This document shows, piece after piece, positions 6,141-9,750 of a stretch of 9,750 bases of DNA. Both the position numbers and the translations under genes were made by a program. Position 1 is the first letter of the stretch. Every line of letters starts with the position of its first letter. This DNA comes from Lachnospiraceae bacterium UBA4348. GTDB taxonomy: Bacteria > Bacillota > Clostridia > Lachnospirales > Lachnospiraceae. The notes beneath the pieces were generated by a model that saw only the letters and a list, made by a program, of their open reading frames with translations, was not told the origin of the DNA and made no database searches. Where the stretch lies: the NCBI GenBank assembly GCA_002394165.1, contig DGTA01000056.1, positions 1-9,750 of the forward strand, read 5' to 3'.

Positions 6141-7601
6141 TTACTCGGCCTCCACACTGTAGTTGGGGGCTTCCTTGGTGATCTGGATATCATGGGGATG
6201 GGATTCCTTTAAGGACGCAGCGGAGATCTTGACAAAACGCCCGTTCTCCTTAAGCTCCTCGATCGTGGCGCAGCCGCAGTATCCCATACCGGAGCGAAGG
6301 CCGCCGATCAACTGGAAAACGGTATCCTCTACCTTTCCCTTGTAGGCGACACGGCCTTCCACACCCTCGGGCACCAGTTTCTTGGCGTTGGTCTGGAAAT
6401 ACCGGTCCTTGCTGCCGTTCTCCATCGCGGAGATGGATCCCATGCCGCGGTACACTTTAAATTTCCTGCCCTGGTATAATTCAAACGTTCCCGGGCTCTC
6501 ATCGCATCCGGCAAACATGCTTCCCATCATGCACACGCTTGCGCCGGCCGCGATCGCTTTCGTGATATCGCCCGAATACTTGATGCCGCCGTCGGCAATG
6601 ATCGGAACATTGTACTGCTTCGCCACCTCATAGCAGTCCATGACCGCCGAGATCTGCGGAACGCCGATACCGGCGACCACACGGGTCGTGCAGATCGATC
6701 CGGGGCCGATACCAACCTTGACCGTATCCGCGCCTGCTTCGATCAGTGCCCGGCACGCTTCGCCCGTGGCCACGTTGCCGGCGATGATCTGGACATCCGG
6801 GAAAGCTTCCCTGATCATCCGGATGCAGCGGATCACATTTTCAGAATGGCCGTGGGCGGAATCAAGGACCACCACGTCGACCTTGGCCGCCACCAGCGCT
6901 TCCACGCGCTCGAGCACATTGGCCGTGATGCCGATGGCCGCGCCGCACAGCAGCCTGCCCTGCTCATCCTTTGCAGAGAGCGGGTACTGGATCTGTTTTT
7001 CTATATCCTTGATCGTGACAAGTCCTTTAAGATGGAAGTTCTCATCAACGATCGGCAGTTTCTCTTTGCGGGCCTTTGCCAGGATCTTTTTCGCTTCTTC
7101 AAGCGTGATCCCCTCTCTGGCGGTGATCAGCCCCTCGGAAGTCATGGACTCACGGATCTTCTTGGAGAAATCCTCCTCAAACAACAGATCACGGTTAGTC
7201 ACGATACCGACAAGCTTTCCGTCCCCCTCCGTGATGGGGACGCCGGAGATCCTGTATTTGGCCATCAGCGCATCCGCCTCAGCCAGGGTATTGTCAGGAG
7301 AAAGATGGAACGGATCCGTAATGACGCCGTTTTCTGATCTCTTGACTTTGTCGACCTCATCGGCCTGCGCGTCAATGGACATATTCTTGTGAATGATGCC
7401 GATGCCGCCCTGCCGGGCCATGGCGATCGCCATCCTGTGCTCCGTGACGGTGTCCATACCGGCACTCATCAGCGGGACATTCAGCCTGATCTTTCCTGTC
7501 AGGTTCGTAGAAACATCCACCTCATTCGGAATCACCTGCGAGTAGGCAGGGATCAGAAGTACGTCATCAAAAGTAATACCTTCACCGACAATTCTTCCCA
7601 T
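6141..7601 (-). CDS. guaB: Inosine-5'-monophosphate dehydrogenase
   Basis: IMP dehydrogenase oxidises IMP to XMP with NAD+, the committed step of GMP synthesis. The 486-residue length is standard. The TIM barrel is interrupted by two CBS domains (about 94-153 and 155-205: ISGVPITEGDGKLVGIVTNRD and KLPIVDENFHLKGLVTIKDIE). The catalytic loop GPGSICTTRVVAGIGVPQ places the nucleophile at C304. IADGGIKYSGDI (335-346) holds the phosphate-binding residues, MGSMFAGCDESPG (359-371) is present, and the mobile flap carries the KDRYF Arg-Tyr pair (R400, Y401). The ribosome binding site AAAGGAGG lies 7 nt before the ATG. It is the first gene of a probable guaB-amidase-methyltransferase unit. The leader is only about 27 nt, leaving no room for a purine riboswitch. 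Confidence 0.98.
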   Translation of the reverse strand: MGRIVGEGITFDDVLLIPAYSQVIPNEVDVSTNLTGKIRLNVPLMSAGMDTVTEHRMAIAMARQGGIGIIHKNMSIDAQADEVDKVKRSENGVITDPFHLSPDNTLAEADALMAKYRISGVPITEGDGKLVGIVTNRDLLFEEDFSKKIRESMTSEGLITAREGITLEEAKKILAKARKEKLPIVDENFHLKGLVTIKDIEKQIQYPLSAKDEQGRLLCGAAIGITANVLERVEALVAAKVDVVVLDSAHGHSENVIRCIRMIREAFPDVQIIAGNVATGEACRALIEAGADTVKVGIGPGSICTTRVVAGIGVPQISAVMDCYEVAKQYNVPIIADGGIKYSGDITKAIAAGASVCMMGSMFAGCDESPGTFELYQGRKFKVYRGMGSISAMENGSKDRYFQTNAKKLVPEGVEGRVAYKGKVEDTVFQLIGGLRSGMGYCGCATIEELKENGRFVKISAASLKESHPHDIQITKEAPNYSVEAE

Positions 7602-7634
7602 ATAGGATCCTCCTTTTATTTTTGACCTCGCTCA

Positions 7635-7663
7635 ACTTTAGCAAATCCCGATTTCAAAGTCAA
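7635..7663 (-). promoter_or_regulatory. Promoter of guaB
   Basis: TTGACT (7663-7658), a 17-nt spacer and TAAAGT (7640-7635) on the minus strand, predicting a start near 7628 and a leader of about 27 nt. It fills most of the gap after the stop of the upstream membrane protein gene. Confidence 0.7.
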
Positions 7664-7699
7664 CCGCGTAATGCACCCCCGCGGCCGCCCTCATCCTTC

Positions 7700-8215
7700 T
7701 CAGAAGATCCCGAAATCCCGGCTGACCTTCCTGGGCTCTCTCCTGCGGATGTCGCGGATCACATCCTCATCGATGTTCATCAGGGCCATCTCCCTGCCCT
7801 TGTCCATATCATATACAAGGCAGATCACCTTGTCCTCTTCCTGCCCGGAGCTGAAATCGCGCGTAGTAACATTTCCGGCCGCCGTCAGCGAATCAAGGTC
7901 ATGGGAACCGACAGGCGCTGCCATCACCAGCTGAGCAAGCGGATAAGACGCCACCCTCTTGCGGCGCTGCTTGTTCTTGATGACATCGATATCAAAATCG
8001 CCGTTCACATACAGATATTCATACTCGCGGTCCAGCCCCGCCGACAGATAGCTGAAGGCAAAGATGCCGGCCGTCGCCAGCAGCAGAAACGCAAAATGGA
8101 AAAAGATCCCGGCTGCAGCCAGAAGAATAATGGCTGCGATCATCAAAACCTTCTTGATGACATCCATCGACGTCTTCTTCTGTTTGACCAGTATCTCCTT
8201 ATAAACATCACCCAT
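7700..8215 (-). CDS. Small two-helix membrane protein, probably DUF6106 family
   Basis: A 171-residue protein of unknown function. Residues 1-21 are polar and basic, followed by two closely spaced hydrophobic helices at about 23-38 (VLMIAAIILLAAAGIF) and 41-58 (FAFLLLATAGIFAFSYLS) that form a hairpin in the membrane. The rest is a soluble, charged domain with YEYLYVNGDFDID (66-78), KNKQRRKRV (80-88) and a basic tail (DIRRREPRK), likely cytoplasmic since both termini fall on the same side. I recall such proteins as DUF6106 in Lachnospiraceae; this is memory, not a search. AAGGAGA lies 8 nt before the ATG. It is a single gene between groL and guaB with no obvious terminator before the guaB promoter. 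Its own -35 seems to come from the neighbouring palindromic element. Confidence 0.8.
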   Translation of the reverse strand: MGDVYKEILVKQKKTSMDVIKKVLMIAAIILLAAAGIFFHFAFLLLATAGIFAFSYLSAGLDREYEYLYVNGDFDIDVIKNKQRRKRVASYPLAQLVMAAPVGSHDLDSLTAAGNVTTRDFSSGQEEDKVICLVYDMDKGREMALMNIDEDVIRDIRRREPRKVSRDFGIF

Positions 8216-8274
8216 ATCCGTTGTCTCCTTCTTGTGGTGCAGGCGAAAAGCGCCTTATCCCAAGAGTTTAGCAC

Positions 8275-8302
8275 ATTATACGGCCGTTGTAAATTATGAC
8301 AG
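8275..8302 (-). promoter_or_regulatory. Hybrid promoter of the DUF6106-like gene, -35 in the repeat tip
   Basis: A perfect TATAAT (8280-8275) on the minus strand. The best -35 is CTGTCA (8302-8297, 4 of 6 matches) with a 16-nt spacer, and it coincides with the outermost bases of the palindromic element at 8297-8500. A small inverted repeat, AGGCG/CGCCT (8241-8255), lies in the leader. Confidence 0.5.
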
Positions 8303-8500
8303 GGGGACAGTCCTTTCAAGCAAAGTAGAATAAAAGACAACACCCTGCCCACGGGGAACGCTCGCGCTCTGATCTCGCGCAGCGGTACATAAGGCTCGAG
8401 CTCCGCTCTCACCAAGTACCGGCGCTCCGATCACGTCCCCTTTGGACAGGGTGTTGTCTTTTATTCATGCCGTAAACTTCAAAGGACTGTCCCCTTGTCA
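8297..8500. mobile_element. 204-bp full-length imperfect palindrome, MITE-like element 1
   Basis: The ends are inverted repeats: 8297-8316 (TGACAGGGGGACAGTCCTTT) matches the complement of 8481-8500 at 19 of 20 positions. Inside, 8328-8347 and 8447-8466 are perfectly complementary over 20 bp (GAATAAAAGACAACACCCTG). Weaker complementarity continues through TGATC and GCGC to GGTAC (8384-8388)/GTACC (8416-8420), leaving a centre of about 27 nt with CTCGAG. The whole element can fold into one long hairpin. It has no ORF of note and no clear target-site duplication. Lacking a transposase, it is best read as a non-autonomous element moved in trans; the responsible enzyme is not visible here. Confidence 0.7.
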
Positions 8501-8507
8501 CCGGCCG

Positions 8508-8628
8508 GCTGACACAGAACCGTAAAGGTGAGTGCCGAAAGTTCCTGGTTTCCCGCCTTTTCGCATTTATCAGTCCAACTTACCACCTCTGATCCAGCAG
8601 CCTGACAGCAAGACTATTCTGTGTCAGC
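8508..8628. repeat. Inverted-repeat-bounded segment between the two large palindromes
   Basis: GCTGACACAGAA (8508-8519) and TTCTGTGTCAGC (8617-8628) are a perfect 12-bp inverted pair 121 bp apart end to end. The interior is not strongly palindromic. The right end overlaps a second hairpin in which CCAGCAGCC (8594-8602) pairs with GGCTGCTGG (8629-8637), with TGACA (8603-8607)/TGTCA (8622-8626) inside. The left end follows CCGGCCGG (8501-8508). It could be a third, decayed element of the same family or spacer between two insertions. Confidence 0.5.
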
Positions 8629-8637
8629 GGCTGCTGG

Positions 8638-8852
8638 CAGGGGGACAGTTTCCGGATATAATAAAGCGGCATGCAGAATGTAAAAAACGGTAGGCTGGCG
8701 TCTTGAGTTTGCAAGTTCTTTGCCCGTCCGAAGTGGGACAACGCTTCTATCGTCCCCGAAGGACGGGCAGATAAGAACGCAGCAAACGAAACTAAGACAG
8801 CCGTGTTTTTTGCATCTGCATGCCGCTTATTATTTCATAAGGACTGTCCCTG
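8638..8852. mobile_element. About 215-bp imperfect palindrome, MITE-like element 2
   Basis: The tips are AGGGGGACAGT on the left (8639-8649) and ACTGTCCCT on the right (8843-8851). AGCGGCATGCAGA (8665-8677) is perfectly complementary to 8815-8827, and TGCCCGTCC (8721-8729) to GGACGGGCA (8761-8769). GGGAC (8735-8739)/GTCCC (8752-8756) lies near the centre. Between these blocks the arms remain partly complementary (A-run/T-run, GGCTG/CAGCC, GTTCTT/AAGAAC). Its tips match those of element 1 but its interior is unrelated, so the two share ends rather than descent along their full length. A TATAAT (8657-8662) lies inside the left arm, without a good -35. No coding sequence is seen. Confidence 0.65.
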
Positions 8853-8883
8853 TGTCAGCGGTCGCTGACACAGAACTGTCCCC
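8851..8883. repeat. Compact hairpin repeat immediately downstream of groL
   Basis: TGTGTCAGC (8851-8859) and GCTGACACA (8864-8872) form a perfect 9-bp stem with loop GGTC. The hairpin is flanked by two direct copies of CTGTCCC (8844-8850 and 8876-8882). The same direct-repeat/hairpin/GACACAGAAC order recurs, diverged, at 8484-8520. The segment begins 9 bp past the groL stop. It has no T-run, so it is not a classical terminator, although it could still stall polymerase or protect the groL mRNA 3' end. Confidence 0.6.
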
Positions 8884-8892
8884 AGTCAGGAA

Positions 8893-9750
8893 TTACATCA
8901 TTCCCATTCCGCCGGCGCCGCCTGCAGGCATGGCCGGTGTCTCTTCCTTGATGTTGCCGACGACTGCTTCCGTTGTCAGCAGGGAGGAGGCAACGCTCGT
9001 TGCATTCTGGAGCGCGGACCTGGTCACCTTGGCCGGATCGAGGATGCCTGCCTCGACCATGTCGACATAGACTTCCTTGTAAGCGTCAAAGCCGGTACCG
9101 ACCGGTGATTCTTTTACTTTGTTGACGATGACGGAGCCTTCAAGGCCGGCATTGTCGGCGATGAAGTACAGCGGAGCTTCCAGTGCCTTCAGGATGATCT
9201 GCGCACCGGTCTTCTCGTCGCCTTCAAGATCTGCAACTGCCTCAGCCACCTTCTTGGCTGCATGCACGTAAGCGGATCCGCCGCCTGCGATGATGCCTTC
9301 CTCTACCGCGGCCTTGGTCGCGTTCAGGGCATCTTCCATACGAAGCTTGGCTTCCTTCATCTCGGTCTCGGTGGCAGCACCGACACGGATAACTGCTACG
9401 CCGCCGGAAAGCTTGGCCAGTCTCTCCTGGAGTTTTTCTCTGTCGAAATCGGACTTCGTCTCAGCGATCAGCGTCTTGATCTGGTTGACGCGGTCAGCGA
9501 TGGCCTGCTTGTCGCCCAGGCCGTCAACGATGATGGTGTTTTCTTTCTGGACCTTGACGGATTTTGCGTGTCCGAGCATATCCATGGTGGCATCCTTCAG
9601 TTCAAGGCCTACCTCCTCGGAGATCACCTGGCCGCCTGTCAGGATCGCGATATCCTTGAGCATCTCTTTACGTCTGTCACCGTAGCCGGGAGCCTTCACG
9701 CCGACTACCTGGAAGGTGCCGCGCAGCTTGTTGACGATCAGGGTGGTCAG
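8893..9750 (-). CDS. groL: 60-kDa chaperonin GroEL, C-terminal half (runs off right edge)
   Basis: GroEL forms the double-ring ATP-driven folding chamber that works with GroES in the cytoplasm. The window holds the last 285 codons. The frame is open to the right edge, so a GTG at 9699 is internal (VKAPGYGDRR) and not a start. Recognisable segments are LTTLIVNKLRGTFQVVGVKAPGYGDRR (given in part), DIAILTGGQVISEEVGLELK, LAKLSGGVAVIRVGAATETEMKE, MEDALNATKAAVEEGIIAGGG (contains the catalytic Asp equivalent to E. coli D398) and TTEAVVGNIKEE. It ends in the typical Gly/Met-rich tail GGAGGMGMM. The part seen spans the end of the apical domain, the second intermediate segment and the C-terminal equatorial domain. 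No intrinsic terminator follows; repeats begin within about 10 bp of the stop. Confidence 0.98.
   Translation of the reverse strand: MTTLIVNKLRGTFQVVGVKAPGYGDRRKEMLKDIAILTGGQVISEEVGLELKDATMDMLGHAKSVKVQKENTIIVDGLGDKQAIADRVNQIKTLIAETKSDFDREKLQERLAKLSGGVAVIRVGAATETEMKEAKLRMEDALNATKAAVEEGIIAGGGSAYVHAAKKVAEAVADLEGDEKTGAQIILKALEAPLYFIADNAGLEGSVIVNKVKESPVGTGFDAYKEVYVDMVEAGILDPAKVTRSALQNATSVASSLLTTEAVVGNIKEETPAMPAGGAGGMGMM

Noticed and set aside
6640..7392. 250-residue plus-strand ORF opposite guaB
   Set aside because: Ser/Thr/Ile-rich shadow frame antisense to a clearly intact guaB.
7602..7634. Purine riboswitch before guaB
   Set aside because: The promoter leaves a leader of only about 27 nt, too short for a purine aptamer.
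8297..8852. A complete insertion sequence bounded by the GGGGACAG repeats
   Set aside because: No transposase-length ORF lies between the outer tips; the interior is palindromic repeat and short unique spacer only.
8280..8890. CRISPR array
   Set aside because: Repeats are inverted and unevenly spaced, vary in length, and there are no regular spacers or cas genes.
8720..9070. 116-residue plus-strand ORF
   Set aside because: It starts inside palindromic element 2 and continues antisense to groL; no ribosome binding site and no family resemblance.
9697..9699. GTG at 9699 as a gene start for the chaperonin fragment
   Set aside because: The same frame is open to the window edge with conserved GroEL sequence (LIVNKLRGTF), so this is an internal valine codon.

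Overview
The window looks like a chromosomal segment of a Gram-positive Clostridia, most likely Lachnospiraceae. The reasons are the moderately GC-rich coding sequence, strong AGGAGG-type ribosome binding sites, TTGACA/TATAAT promoters with 17-nt spacers, a tRNA gene without an encoded CCA, and a small two-helix membrane protein of the DUF6106 type that I associate with this group. The taxonomic call is inference; no 16S or phage marker is present. Nearly everything is housekeeping.

Layout. Positions 1-1600 hold a minus-strand pair, tyrS then alaS (alaS runs off the left edge), driven by a clear promoter at 1525-1553. A divergent promoter at 1618-1646 drives a plus-strand run: rnhA (RNase HI), a type I DAHP synthase and an orphan HicB-like protein. 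That run ends at a perfect 14-bp bidirectional terminator (3550-3585). Facing it on the minus strand is tRNA-Gly(GCC) with its own promoter. Further right, and also on the minus strand, is a probable three-gene unit read from right to left: guaB (IMP dehydrogenase, own promoter), a membrane-anchored peptidoglycan amidase, and a HEAT-repeat/RNA-methyltransferase-like protein whose start overlaps the amidase stop (ATGA). Beyond guaB lie a two-helix membrane protein (7700-8215) and, at the right edge, the C-terminal half of groL.

The part worth most attention is the 677-bp gene-free stretch between groL and the small membrane protein gene (8216-8892). It is a mosaic of palindromic repeats. Two elements of about 200 bp (8297-8500 and 8638-8852) are each imperfect inverted repeats along almost their whole length, with unrelated interiors but the same GGGGACAG tips. 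A third, shorter inverted-repeat segment lies between them, bounded by GCTGACACAGAA. A compact hairpin built from the same TGTGTCAGC word sits 20 bp downstream of the groL stop codon. In total there are five copies of GGGGACAG (one with its outermost base changed) and four of TGTGTCAGC. No transposase is encoded here, so this looks like non-autonomous, trans-mobilised palindromic elements (MITE/REPIN-like). The tip of the first element appears to supply the -35 box of the neighbouring membrane protein gene.

Functionally the genes cover translation (tyrS, alaS, tRNA-Gly, probable RNA methylation), nucleic acid maintenance (rnhA), aromatic amino acid and guanine nucleotide synthesis, cell wall hydrolysis and protein folding. 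I see no defence system, prophage or CRISPR array.
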